The notes beneath the pieces were generated by a model. It was not told where the DNA came from. It was given only the letters and a program-made list of their open reading frames with translations, and searched no databases. A DNA stretch of 64,000 nt from Gottschalkia purinilytica (GTDB taxonomy: Bacteria; Bacillota; Clostridia; Tissierellales; Gottschalkiaceae): NCBI RefSeq assembly GCF_001190785.1, contig NZ_LGSS01000003.1:1-64000 (forward strand), in the 5' to 3' direction. The translations under genes and the position numbers were made by a program. Numbering within the stretch: position 1 is the stretch's first letter; the number at the start of each line of letters is the position of its first letter. This document shows, in pieces, positions 46,362-55,249 of this stretch.

Positions 46362-47300
46362 ATGATAATTGAAGTTGAAAACTTAGTAAAAGAATATAAT
46401 GGTAGAAAAATTGTAGATAATATTTCCTTTCAAGTTAATGAAGGTGAAATTTTTTGTTTATCAGGACCAAATGGTTCAGGAAAAACTACAACAATAGAAT
46501 GTATAGAAGGATTAAGAGATATAACATCTGGTAAAGTTAGAGTATTAGGAATGAATCCTCAAAGGCACAGAAAAAGTTTATATGGGAAAATAGGAATACA
46601 GCTTCAAGAAAGTAATTACCCTGATGAAGGTAAGGTAAAAGAAATTTGCAAACTTTTTAGTTCTTTTTACCCTAATCCTTATCCATATGAACAGTTATTA
46701 AAAGACTTTAACTTACATGAAAGCATCAATTTAAAAGCCTCAGAGTTATCGGTTGGACAAAAAAAGAAACTGGATTTTATTTTAGCCTTAATGAGTAATC
46801 CTAAAATAGTTTTTTTTGATGAAATAACTAGCTTTTTAGATCCAGGTTCTAGAAAAGATATGTGGTCAAATATTTTAGGCCTAAAAGAGAGAGGTATTAC
46901 AACTGTACTTGTAACTCATCATATGGATGAAATTCAGCTTCTTTCTGATAGAGTTTGTATTTTACAAAAAGGTAAAATAACTGCTCTTGACACTGCTCAG
47001 AACTTAATAAAAAACTCCGGAATACAAGAGTTAGTAAAGTTTGATTTTGAAGGAGACAAAAGTCTATTAAATGATTTATTAGAAGTTAAGGGAGTAAATC
47101 ATTTAGTATTAAAAAACAATCAAGCGTATGCCTATGGTGAAAGAGATCAAGTATTGTCTGCTGTTTTATATTATTTAAGTAATAATAATATTGTTTTTAG
47201 TAATTTGCGTAATAGAAAACCTAATTTAGAAGATGTTTATCTTAAATTAATTAACTATAAAGGATTTAAACAGGATGTGATAGACTATGAAAACTATTAA
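46362..47300 (+). CDS. ABC-2 type exporter ATP-binding protein
   Basis: A 312-residue ATPase with a single nucleotide-binding domain: Walker A GPNGSGKTT, signature LSVGQKKK, Walker B KIVFFDEIT, switch His in LVTHHMDE. A C-terminal regulatory extension of about 80 residues is common in this exporter class (drug, lantibiotic or polyketide export). It overlaps the following permease gene by 14 bases. A GGAGGG site precedes the ATG. Substrate unknown. Confidence 0.93.
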   Translation: MIIEVENLVKEYNGRKIVDNISFQVNEGEIFCLSGPNGSGKTTTIECIEGLRDITSGKVRVLGMNPQRHRKSLYGKIGIQLQESNYPDEGKVKEICKLFSSFYPNPYPYEQLLKDFNLHESINLKASELSVGQKKKLDFILALMSNPKIVFFDEITSFLDPGSRKDMWSNILGLKERGITTVLVTHHMDEIQLLSDRVCILQKGKITALDTAQNLIKNSGIQELVKFDFEGDKSLLNDLLEVKGVNHLVLKNNQAYAYGERDQVLSAVLYYLSNNNIVFSNLRNRKPNLEDVYLKLINYKGFKQDVIDYENY

Positions 47301-48030
47301 AGAAATGGTAGTATTTGAATTTAAACAATTAATGAGACTCTTCCCTACTGTATTTTTTTCAATATTTTTTCCTATTCTATTACTAATAGTTTTTGGAATC
47401 GTATATAGTAATAAACCTACTCCTGAGTTTGGTGGATTTGGATCAGTTGACCTATCAACTCCTGGATATGTAGCAATGATTATAGCAGTAAATGGAATAG
47501 TAAACTTATCTTCAAGTATATCTTTCTATAAAGAAAATAAGATATTTAAAAGATTAAGAGCCACACCTATAAATCTAACTGATATTATAATTGCCCAGTT
47601 TGTTGTTCACTTTTTAATGGCTATTATTAGCACTATTATTTTACTTATTGTTGCCTTTATAATATTTGATATTAAATTTTATGGAAATATTGTATCCTTC
47701 ATTTTTGCTATGATTATATCTGCACTTAGTATTTCTTCTATTGGATTTTTAATTGGAGGTATATCTTCTGGAAGTAAATCTTGTACTGCAGTAGCTAATA
47801 TAGTATATTTTCCAATGTTATTTCTATCAGGAGGATCTTTTCCAATTGAATTAATGCCCGAAAAGATGGTTAATATAGGTAAAATATTTCCTTTAACATA
47901 TTCAGTCAGATTACTGAAAGAAACTTGGCTAGGACACCCTATATCCTCATATCCTATCAATATATTAGTTTTGATAGGTGTATTCATATTATGTACGATT
48001 ATCTCAATAAAAACATTTAAATGGGAATAA
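47287..48030 (+). CDS. ABC-2 type exporter permease
   Basis: A 247-residue membrane protein with six segments and the family stretch FKRLRATPINLTDIIIAQFVVHFLMA. The C-terminal part contains FPMLFLSGGSFPIELMP followed by the last segment, typical of ABC-2 permeases of drug or peptide exporters. It overlaps its ATPase gene and closes with a terminator, so the two form a complete exporter. Cargo cannot be deduced. Confidence 0.92.
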   Translation: MKTIKEMVVFEFKQLMRLFPTVFFSIFFPILLLIVFGIVYSNKPTPEFGGFGSVDLSTPGYVAMIIAVNGIVNLSSSISFYKENKIFKRLRATPINLTDIIIAQFVVHFLMAIISTIILLIVAFIIFDIKFYGNIVSFIFAMIISALSISSIGFLIGGISSGSKSCTAVANIVYFPMLFLSGGSFPIELMPEKMVNIGKIFPLTYSVRLLKETWLGHPISSYPINILVLIGVFILCTIISIKTFKWE

Positions 48031-48032
48031 TA

Positions 48033-48079
48033 AAAAAACTGCCTAACTTAGATAACATCTATTAATAGGCAGTTTTATT
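48033..48079. terminator. Bidirectional terminator between the exporter and abgT
   Basis: AAAAAACTGCCTA and TAGGCAGTTTT pair across a 22-base centre between convergent stops. Confidence 0.75.
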
Positions 48080-48087
48080 ATTTAATT

Positions 48088-49671
48088 TTAAAGTATTGAT
48101 TGTCCTAAACTAACTACATATTCTATTGAAGTTGATAATGTCCCTATCGGTAGTTTTAATAACATCCAAATTATCAATAGTATGGTCCATCCTATCAAGA
48201 ATGTCATTGAATATGGTAACATAGTTGATATCAAAGTACCTATTCCAGATTCTTCATCATATTTTTGAGCAAATGCCACTATAACTGCAAAATAATTCAT
48301 AAGTGGTGAAATTATATTTGTAGTAGAATCACCTATTCTATATGCTAATTGTGTGAACTCAGGACTATATCCTAGTTGCATAAACATTGGGATAAATACT
48401 GGTGCCATTATTGCCCATTTTGCTGAAGCTGAGCCCATGAATAAGTTTATAAATGCTGTTAATATTACAAAGCTTATAATAAGAGGAATTCCTTTAAAAT
48501 TAATAGCCTCAAGAGCAGTAGCCCCCTTTACAGCTAATATAGTTCCTAAATTTGTATAGCTAAAATATTGAATAAATTGTGACGCAAAGAAAACTAGAAC
48601 TAAATAAGAACCCATAGTTCCCATTGTTTTAGACATACAATTTATTACATCTTTTTCACCTTTTACTGTGCTAGAACCTATTCCATAAAATACTCCAACT
48701 GAAGTAAATAAAAGCATTATTATAAATACTATACTGTCCATAAATGGTGAATTCTTTATCAACGAACCTGTTTCAGGATTTCTCAATATAGCATTTTCTG
48801 GCACTATTAAAAATCCTAATACAACTAAAAATCCTATAAATCCTATAAGAGAAAATTTTAATCCTCTTTTTTCCTTATCATTTAATTCAGTTGTTTCTAT
48901 GGAAGCAGAACCTTTATACTCTCCTAGTCTAGGTTCTATTACTTTTTCTGTTACGATAGCTCCTAAAAATGTAATTACAAAAGTAGATACTATCATGAAT
49001 ATCCAGTTAGAGGCAGGATTTACTACATATGAATGATTCAATATCTTAGCTGCTTCTGTACTTAGTCCTGCCAATAAAGTATCTGTAGGTCCGACTAATA
49101 AGTTAGCAGAAAATCCTCCTGAAACTCCTGCGAAGGCAGCGGCTAGTCCTGCTAGGGGATGACGCCCAAAACTTAAAAATATAACTGCACCAATTGGAAC
49201 TAATACAACATATCCTGCATCTGATGCTATATTAGACATTATTCCTAAAAATACAACTACATATGTTATAAGTCTTTTTGGTGTACTTGTAACCATTTTT
49301 CTAAGTAATGCTGATATAAATCCTGTTTCCTCAGCAACACCAACTCCAAGCATAGCTACAAGAACTGTTCCTAATGGAGCAAATGAAGTAAAGTTATTCA
49401 CTGCATTTAAAAATATATATCTTATTCCATCGGCAGTTAATAAACTAACAGCGGACACTGTTATATTTTCTATTTGACTAGTTTCCCTATTTATCCCCTC
49501 ATAAGTTACTGTTACTCCTAACTTATAGCAAATGTGAGAAACTATCATAATTAATAGTGAAAATAATATAAATAATACAGCTGGAGTTGGTAACTTGTTA
49601 CCTACTACTTCAATCATGTCCAGAAATTTTCCAAATTTACTTTTACTTTTTTGTACTTTGGCTTTATCCAT
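48088..49671 (-). CDS. AbgT family transporter (p-aminobenzoyl-glutamate type)
   Basis: A 527-residue membrane protein with about 11-13 segments of the AbgT/MtrF family. Family stretches include [39 protein letters not shown]-like ([19 protein letters not shown]) and the C-terminal [21 protein letters not shown]. Characterised members import aminobenzoyl-glutamate or act as antimetabolite pumps. The frame opens 54 bases further up, but AAAGGAGG precedes [10 protein letters not shown], so that ATG is chosen. No peptidase gene neighbours it. Confidence 0.92.
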   Translation of the reverse strand: MDKAKVQKSKSKFGKFLDMIEVVGNKLPTPAVLFILFSLLIMIVSHICYKLGVTVTYEGINRETSQIENITVSAVSLLTADGIRYIFLNAVNNFTSFAPLGTVLVAMLGVGVAEETGFISALLRKMVTSTPKRLITYVVVFLGIMSNIASDAGYVVLVPIGAVIFLSFGRHPLAGLAAAFAGVSGGFSANLLVGPTDTLLAGLSTEAAKILNHSYVVNPASNWIFMIVSTFVITFLGAIVTEKVIEPRLGEYKGSASIETTELNDKEKRGLKFSLIGFIGFLVVLGFLIVPENAILRNPETGSLIKNSPFMDSIVFIIMLLFTSVGVFYGIGSSTVKGEKDVINCMSKTMGTMGSYLVLVFFASQFIQYFSYTNLGTILAVKGATALEAINFKGIPLIISFVILTAFINLFMGSASAKWAIMAPVFIPMFMQLGYSPEFTQLAYRIGDSTTNIISPLMNYFAVIVAFAQKYDEESGIGTLISTMLPYSMTFLIGWTILLIIWMLLKLPIGTLSTSIEYVVSLGQSIL

Positions 49672-50470
49672 AATTTTCCTCCTTTTTCGTTTCATAATAT
49701 ATCTATTATCATAATCGATAAACATAGATAAAACTAATCCTATGACTTGTGATTTAGATGTTTCTAGCTTATCTAGTTATGAAAAAAGTATTGTACATGC
49801 AATTTTAATTTCGCAATAGATCTATATATTTAAATATATACTTAAAATACTTTTTTCATAAAGGAATAGCAAATTTTAAGCTTATGAGAATAGAGCATAA
49901 TACTGTAATTATATCATTTATTGATATCAAATTTAAGCTTTTTTTAAAAATTTTTTTACAATGCATTTTTTATTTTATTTTATCATTTTATTTATATATT
50001 TTTAATGGTTAAGTTTATCTATAAAATCTATATTTTTATAAAATATTATTGCTTTATCAGTATCTACAATCATATATCAAGTTAAATCTGTATAGCTCCA
50101 AAACTCTTCCATAGTAATGCATTAAAATATTGTATTCTCTATATAGATTTATTCCTTAGTTGAGCTTTTGAATCTATCAACTAATATATTCTAGATGAAC
50201 AAATTCAATTTTAAATTAGAATCTAGCTTATTAGATATATGGACTTGTAATATTTATAACATTGTCTTTTAGATTTATAATTTCCTTTATGTATTCACTC
50301 CTTTTCCTTTATTTATAGTTGATTATCAAACTCTTTTTAATGCTTATTTAAAAAAATTTTATTTACTATTAAATATCAGAATTATATTTACAATTTGTTA
50401 TTACTATATTTACTATAGAACGTATGTTTTGTATAATGAATGTAATATAATAAGCTAAGGAGGTGCTATA
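49672..50470. other. 800-bp AT-rich stretch with an inverted repeat and possible gene debris
   Basis: ATGAAAAAAGTATT (about 49778-49791) and its complement AATACTTTTTTCAT (about 49848-49861) face each other across some 55 bases. Minus-strand fragments around 50000-50280 can be read as short peptide pieces interrupted by stops, suggesting decayed coding sequence. Nothing is identifiable with confidence. Confidence 0.5.
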
Positions 50471-51691
50471 ATGAAAAAAATAATTTTTCATATAGATGTT
50501 AATAATGCTTATTTATCTTGGGAAGCCACACATAGGCTCAAAAATGGTTATAATCTAGACTTAAGAAATATACCATGTGTAATTGGTGGCAACACTCAAC
50601 ACAGAAAGGGTGTAGTTTTAGCTAAATCTATACCAGCTAAAAAATATGGTATAAATACAGGAGAGAGTCTTTATAATGCCTATAAAAAATATCCTGATCT
50701 CTTAGTCGTTCCTCCAAATTTTAATCTATATTCAGATTACAGTAATACTATGATTAGTCTACTACGAGAATACTCTACGAAAGTTGAAAGATTTAGCATT
50801 GATGAATGTTTTATTAATTATACTAATATGGAAGTATTATTAGGTGATCCTTTGAAAGGTGCTTATTTAATAAAAAATAGAATAAAACGAGAGTTAGGAT
50901 TTACCGTAAATATAGGTATATCTTATAATAAAATTTTAGCAAAAATGGCAAGTGATTTTTCTAAACCAGATAAAGTTCATACACTTTTTCCAAGTGAAAT
51001 TTCAAAAAAAATGTGGCCCTTACCTGTAGAAAGGCTATTCATGGTTGGAGAAAAATCAGCTAATGAACTACATAACTTAGGTATATTTAGTATAGAAGAT
51101 TTAGCAAAGTCTAATTTAGATATAATTCAATCTAAGTTAAAAAGTCATGGAGTCATGATATGGAACTATGCAAATGGAATTGGCAATTCTGATATAAAAG
51201 AAGAAAATGAATCAGATATTAAAGGTATAGGCAATTCTACCACACTTCCTTATGATATAAGCTCTAAGGAAGAAGCCCATATTATTCTGCTAAAACTTTG
51301 TGACAAAGTTTCTTCAAGACTAAGAAAATCAAATTTATTAGGCGATATAATATCCGTAACTATAAAAACTAGTGATTTTAATACATACTCTCATCAACGT
51401 AAAATTAATAATTTAACTAATATAACAAATGTAATATATGAAAATTGTAAAACGCTATTTAATGAATCATGGAAAGGTGAACCTATAAGACTTTTAGGTG
51501 TAAGAGTTTCTAATTTATCTGAAAGTGAATGTAGCCAATTAAGTATTTTCGACCTTGAGGATAATGAAAAACTAAAAAATTTAGATAAAGTTATAGATGA
51601 AATAAGATCAAAATATAATGGTGATATAATCACCAGGAGTTGTTTCCTAAAGTTTAAAAATAAAGATATAAAAAATAGTGGTATTTTTTAA
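50471..51691 (+). CDS. Y-family DNA polymerase (DinB/UmuC type)
   Basis: A 406-residue translesion polymerase. Catalytic carboxylates are in FHIDVNNAYLSWE (D9) and RFSIDECFINY (Asp/Glu near 110), with a palm, thumb and little-finger layout of normal size. The C-terminus contains QLSIFD, a sliding-clamp-binding motif. The start DVNNAYLSWEATH resembles the UmuC/DinB paralogue common in Clostridia. No LexA-type operator is evident upstream. AAGGAGG precedes the ATG. Confidence 0.93.
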   Translation: MKKIIFHIDVNNAYLSWEATHRLKNGYNLDLRNIPCVIGGNTQHRKGVVLAKSIPAKKYGINTGESLYNAYKKYPDLLVVPPNFNLYSDYSNTMISLLREYSTKVERFSIDECFINYTNMEVLLGDPLKGAYLIKNRIKRELGFTVNIGISYNKILAKMASDFSKPDKVHTLFPSEISKKMWPLPVERLFMVGEKSANELHNLGIFSIEDLAKSNLDIIQSKLKSHGVMIWNYANGIGNSDIKEENESDIKGIGNSTTLPYDISSKEEAHIILLKLCDKVSSRLRKSNLLGDIISVTIKTSDFNTYSHQRKINNLTNITNVIYENCKTLFNESWKGEPIRLLGVRVSNLSESECSQLSIFDLEDNEKLKNLDKVIDEIRSKYNGDIITRSCFLKFKNKDIKNSGIF

Positions 51692-51714
51692 TATTAAAAA
51701 ATATCACTATTTTA
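51672..51714. terminator. Bidirectional terminator between the polymerase and uridine-kinase-like genes
   Basis: AAAATAGTGGTATTTTTTA pairs with TAAAAAATATCACTATTTT with one G-T-type mismatch; both stop codons lie inside the hairpin. Confidence 0.85.
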
Positions 51715-52318
51715 TTACTAAATCTGCATTCTGTTTTGGAAAACATTCTATTTCATATCTATCTTCTGCTGGAAAATATCTATTTTTATACTTGTGAATA
51801 ATATCACTTTCATTTCCTATATACTTATCCCTATCAAGTACTCTTTTCATTCTAGTTTTTTTAGGTATATCTATATATATTATATAGTCAAAAAAATCTT
51901 TTAGTTCTGGTCTTTGTAGAAATATCCCTTCAATAATTAGTATAGTATTTTCATTCATATATTTAAATGTTAATAGCTTATAGTTGTCTTTATCCTTATC
52001 ATAAATTTCTAACTTTTTTTCTAACTTCTTATCTCCATTTTTTATAGGTTGTAGTACACCATCAATTAAATATCTATATCTCCACTGTAAGTAGTAATAA
52101 CAGTACCAATCATCATAATTTTTATTATATCTTATATTTTTAGGATATATGAAATCATCAATATGTAAAACTACTGGTTCATAAAGACTTTTTTTAATTT
52201 CTTTTATAAGTTCTTTTGCTAATGTAGTTTTACCTGATCCTCCCAATCCATCTATACCTATTATTATATTTTTCTTTTTTCGTTTAAGCTCAATAATTTT
52301 TTCGGATAAAATTTTTAT
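51707..52318 (-). CDS. Uridine kinase-like P-loop kinase, abnormal start
   Basis: A P-loop kinase of the uridine/phosphoribulokinase-like group: Walker A is in GIDGLGGSGKTTLAKEL, the lid region is IYIDIPKKTRMKRVLDRD. Any start at the first TTG would cut into the Walker A motif. The conserved frame extends upstream to an in-frame TGA at 52319-52321; just after it stands ATA (52316-52318), 8 bases from AAGGAG. An ATG at 52324-52326 would be in frame if one base were restored, giving MIEIKILSEKIIELK. So either a rare ATA start or a one-base deletion. Confidence 0.7.
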   Translation of the reverse strand: MKILSEKIIELKRKKKNIIIGIDGLGGSGKTTLAKELIKEIKKSLYEPVVLHIDDFIYPKNIRYNKNYDDWYCYYYLQWRYRYLIDGVLQPIKNGDKKLEKKLEIYDKDKDNYKLLTFKYMNENTILIIEGIFLQRPELKDFFDYIIYIDIPKKTRMKRVLDRDKYIGNESDIIHKYKNRYFPAEDRYEIECFPKQNADLVIK

Positions 52319-52350
52319 TCAATCATCTCCTTAAGTTATAATTATGATAT

Positions 52351-52791
52351 TTATCGAATAAATGAAGTCTCTTTAAAAGCAAGAGCATCTTCTAGCCATT
52401 TTGGATGCATATTTAACAGATTTTTAGGTAAATCATCACAGTTAAAGTATTTTATTTCTAATGATTCAGATGGATCACATTTTAGTTCTCCTCCTACTAC
52501 TTTTCCTAAAAAACAATTTGTAATAAAATGAACATTTCTACCATCTGGATACTCAAAAACTTGAGAATTAGGATCTGAATATACCCCTATAAGATGTTTT
52601 ACTTCTATATCTAAATTTGTTTCTTCTTTTACTTCTCTAATAGCAGCTTCAACAACAGTTTCACCAGGCTCTATATGTCCAGAAATTATCCCCCATAACT
52701 TTACATCTTTACGTTTTTGAAGTAATACTCTATTATGCTCATCAAAAATAATAACAGCTATTCCAGGATATATATAGTCAATATTCTTCAT
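52351..52791 (-). CDS. NUDIX hydrolase
   Basis: A 146-residue enzyme with an intact Nudix box, GHIEPGETVVEAAIREVKEE, at about residues 37-56. The AVIIFDEHNRVLLQKRKDVKLWGI start is typical of general NUDIX pyrophosphohydrolases. Substrate unknown. It contrasts with the degenerate NUDIX-like protein elsewhere in the window. It has an AGGAGA ribosome site and is separated from neighbours by short gaps. Confidence 0.9.
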   Translation of the reverse strand: MKNIDYIYPGIAVIIFDEHNRVLLQKRKDVKLWGIISGHIEPGETVVEAAIREVKEETNLDIEVKHLIGVYSDPNSQVFEYPDGRNVHFITNCFLGKVVGGELKCDPSESLEIKYFNCDDLPKNLLNMHPKWLEDALAFKETSFIR

Positions 52792-52879
52792 TATGTTCTC
52801 CTCTCTTTCTTCAATGTTTTTAATTTAGAGCAAAGCATCTATATTTATGTAAAATTATATTTAGTATTTAGATTATATC

Positions 52880-53476
52880 TTAAGACTTTTTTCCTACTAA
52901 ATGATACACTTGTCCATTCGTATTCTTATTTAAAATTTCAAATCCAACTTTTTTAAATATATCTATATAATATAAAATACTTTGTTCTCTATTCTTCCAT
53001 GAAACCCCGTAACTTGTATTTATTTTTCGTTCACCTATGTTAATTTCAACTGGAACTAGATATACATCTTTTTTGCAATCATTAGGCTTTGTAACATTAA
53101 TATCCCAAAGTTTAAACTTTCCTCCAGGATTTAAAACTCTATATACTTCTTCAATTACTTTTTCTCTGTGCTCATACTCTATATACATCATAGTAAAAAA
53201 TGAAGTTACTAGGTCAAAGGAATTATCTAAAAAAGTTAAATTTTTAGCATCCATAATTATTTTTAATGGTCCTTCTGGAGCTTCCCGTAACTCTTCTTCT
53301 AAAGAATCAATGGATATAACCTGGTCACCGTAAACTTGTCCAATTACTCCTTCTCCTCCACCTCCAATATCTAATATTTTACCTCTGAAGCTTACTTTAT
53401 CTAAATTAACTACTTGTAAGTTAGTCGAAAATATTCTATCCTTTAATTTTTCATCTATATTCTCCAAATTGTTCAT
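52880..53476 (-). CDS. Class I SAM-dependent methyltransferase
   Basis: A 198-residue Rossmann methyltransferase: motif I GKILDIGGGGEGVIGQ (about 33-48), acidic residue in VISIDSLEEEL, and motif IV-like NSFDLVTSFFTMMYIE. The Gly-rich motif has four consecutive Gly, slightly unusual. Substrate unknown. A GGAGAA site precedes the ATG. Confidence 0.82.
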   Translation of the reverse strand: MNNLENIDEKLKDRIFSTNLQVVNLDKVSFRGKILDIGGGGEGVIGQVYGDQVISIDSLEEELREAPEGPLKIIMDAKNLTFLDNSFDLVTSFFTMMYIEYEHREKVIEEVYRVLNPGGKFKLWDINVTKPNDCKKDVYLVPVEINIGERKINTSYGVSWKNREQSILYYIDIFKKVGFEILNKNTNGQVYHLVGKKS

Positions 53477-53748
53477 TCTCCTTTTAAATGTTAAATATAC
53501 TATATTAAAATATATTGCTAATCAATATTTAATTTTATATTCTTAATTAATCCATATATTGTCAATATTATATATGATAGTAGTCATATTGCCCTATTTA
53601 TGCTTATTATCTATTATAGTATATCATTAAATTATATAATATTTATGCAATTTACAGTATTTATCAAATAATTAACCACTATTACCTAATAGTTTTATAA
53701 ATTTACTATTTTATTTTCATAAAATCTATTTTAAATGATTTCTAAAAA
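53477..53748. other. AT-rich intergenic stretch
   Basis: No supported gene or RNA. It ends in a very strong terminator palindrome belonging to the prenyltransferase-like gene. Confidence 0.5.
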
Positions 53749-53792
53749 CAAAAGCTTCTAAAGACCACTTAAGTGGTCTTTAGAAGCTTCTA
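53749..53792 (-). terminator. Very stable terminator of the prenyltransferase-like gene
   Basis: A nearly perfect 42-base palindrome centred on CCACTTAAGTGG with arms AGAAGCTTCTAAAGA. On the minus strand it is followed by TTTTGTTTTT. Confidence 0.85.
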
Positions 53793-54434
53793 TCCTCCAA
53801 GAGTAATATCTTGTTTGTTATACCAATCTAGTGCATTGAAAAAGTGTTCTGACTTAAAGTCTGGCCAGTATTCATCTACTACATAAAAGTCTGAATATAC
53901 TGATTGAACTGGTAAAAAGCCACTTAATCTTCTTCTTCCACCCCATCTTATAATCAAGTCTATTCTTGATATATTATTAGATTGAATATTACCAGCAACA
54001 TTTTTTGCACTAGAAGAATTAGATAGTTTTAATTGATTTAAGTCCCACATCCATCCATAATTAACAAGAAAATTAACTTTTATTCCTCCTTTTCCAAAAG
54101 TTCTTCTAGTTGTATAAGGAAGTAACTCTTTTGGAAACATAGGAGACTTAGTATTTCCAAGTACAAGTAACGACGCATCTTCTTTTGAAATCATTTTTAC
54201 CGCATCAATACATGCATCCGTAAAAGCTCTTCTCTGTATAGATGGTCTTTTAGTATTATCAGTGGTAAAACCATAGTACGTGATTTCCTTAACTCCGGCT
54301 TCCTTACAAAGTTTAAATAGAGTTAAACCTGGGTCTAATCCCGAATCATATCCTTTTTCCTTGGTCATTCCTTTAGATTCTGCCCATCTTCTATTTCCGT
54401 CTGGAATAATTCCAATATGATTTGGTACTCTCAT
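53790..54434 (-). CDS. Divergent cis-prenyltransferase (undecaprenyl diphosphate synthase family)
   Basis: A 214-residue member of the UppS family. HIGIIPDGNRRWA (catalytic Asp of the DGN motif) corresponds to the usual HVAIIMDGNGRWA, and RIDLIIRWGGRRRLSGFLPVQSVYSDFYVVDEYWPDF to the usual IRTGGExRxSxFLxWQxxYxE...WPDF. Differences are notable: TGGE is WGGR and the Mg-binding Glu after YS is Asp. It is therefore likely a paralogue with altered product, not the housekeeping enzyme. ATG 54432-54434 follows GGGGTGAT; a longer frame upstream lacks a ribosome site. Confidence 0.82.
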   Translation of the reverse strand: MRVPNHIGIIPDGNRRWAESKGMTKEKGYDSGLDPGLTLFKLCKEAGVKEITYYGFTTDNTKRPSIQRRAFTDACIDAVKMISKEDASLLVLGNTKSPMFPKELLPYTTRRTFGKGGIKVNFLVNYGWMWDLNQLKLSNSSSAKNVAGNIQSNNISRIDLIIRWGGRRRLSGFLPVQSVYSDFYVVDEYWPDFKSEHFFNALDWYNKQDITLGG

Positions 54435-54611
54435 CATATCACCCCAAAATGTTATATATAAGTATTTAGATATATTATTGACATTGAATTTATTTTTAAA
54501 CAATATTGGTGATATAGAATTATATTTTTTATGTTTTTAATAAACAAAGTCATATTAGAGATATTAAAACTATAAATTAAGTATTTTTATAACTTAATCA
54601 CTTCTTTCTAT

Positions 54612-54645
54612 TTCGACAATATTTTTATTTATGAAGTAGTACAAT
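54612..54645 (+). promoter_or_regulatory. Spo0A-box promoter of the lipoprotein gene
   Basis: TTCGACA (54612-54618), a perfect Spo0A box, precedes TACAAT (54640-54645) by exactly 21 bases. The spacer carries TTTTTAT at the same place as the other two such sites. The geometry matches Spo0A-activated sigma-A promoters such as Bacillus spoIIE and spoIIG (21-22 bp). Confidence 0.72.
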
Positions 54646-54724
54646 TGTTTTATTATATAATTTTTTCAAATCTTAATCTTATCAATTATATTTGGAGTCT
54701 TTATTATACAAGGGAGGGTAAACA

Positions 54725-55147
54725 ATGAAAAAATTATTATTAATTCTCGTATGTATATTTGTTTCAATAATTTTCATATCTTGTAGCAAATCAAATGACA
54801 AAGTTAATAAAAAATCACTTGAAAATCCTTTAAAGAAAACTGCTGTAAATGTAAGTGAAATTGATGATTATGCTCCTAATAAAGATATATACATAGAAGG
54901 AACCGCTAATAGTGAAGCCAAATCACTCGAATACCTTGATTCTAAACTTAGAAATACTAAAAGTTTTGTAATTAATAGTAACGATGGACACTTTTATTTT
55001 TGTGTATTTGATAATAATGTAAAATCTAATAAATCAATAAATAATGTGAAACAAGGTACTAAACTAAAAGTATACGGTAACTTTAAAAACTACGACATAA
55101 GAGGTGGAACGAATGTAAAAGTTAGTTTTATTGAAATACTAGATTAA
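54725..55147 (+). CDS. Lipoprotein with OB-fold-like (tRNA_anti-like) domain
   Basis: A 140-residue lipoprotein: signal IFVSIIFISCS with the lipid-modified Cys at about 20, then a Lys/Asn linker. The C-terminal part (YIEGTANSEAKSL, FYFCVFDNN, GTKLKVYGNFKNYD) resembles small OB-fold proteins of the tRNA_anti-like group found as lipoproteins in Firmicutes. GGGAGG precedes the ATG. Its promoter has a perfect Spo0A box, so expression should rise at sporulation onset. Ligand unknown. Confidence 0.8.
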   Translation: MKKLLLILVCIFVSIIFISCSKSNDKVNKKSLENPLKKTAVNVSEIDDYAPNKDIYIEGTANSEAKSLEYLDSKLRNTKSFVINSNDGHFYFCVFDNNVKSNKSINNVKQGTKLKVYGNFKNYDIRGGTNVKVSFIEILD

Positions 55148-55171
55148 ATATATCAGTTTATTAAACTAATC

Positions 55172-55222
55172 TAAAATAGCTTTTAAATTATCAAATATTT
55201 GATAACTTAAAAGCTATTATTC
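55172..55222. terminator. Bidirectional terminator between the lipoprotein and chemoreceptor genes
   Basis: AATAGCTTTTAA and TTAAAAGCTATT enclose a second palindrome ATTATCAAATATTTGATAA. Confidence 0.8.
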
Positions 55223-55249
55223 TTAAAATGTTTTTAATTATATCTCATA

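Noticed and set aside
50020-50280. A decayed VOC or acetyltransferase gene on the minus strand (VDTDKAIIFYKN).
   Set aside because: The match is one short, generic segment with stops all round; not enough to name a family.
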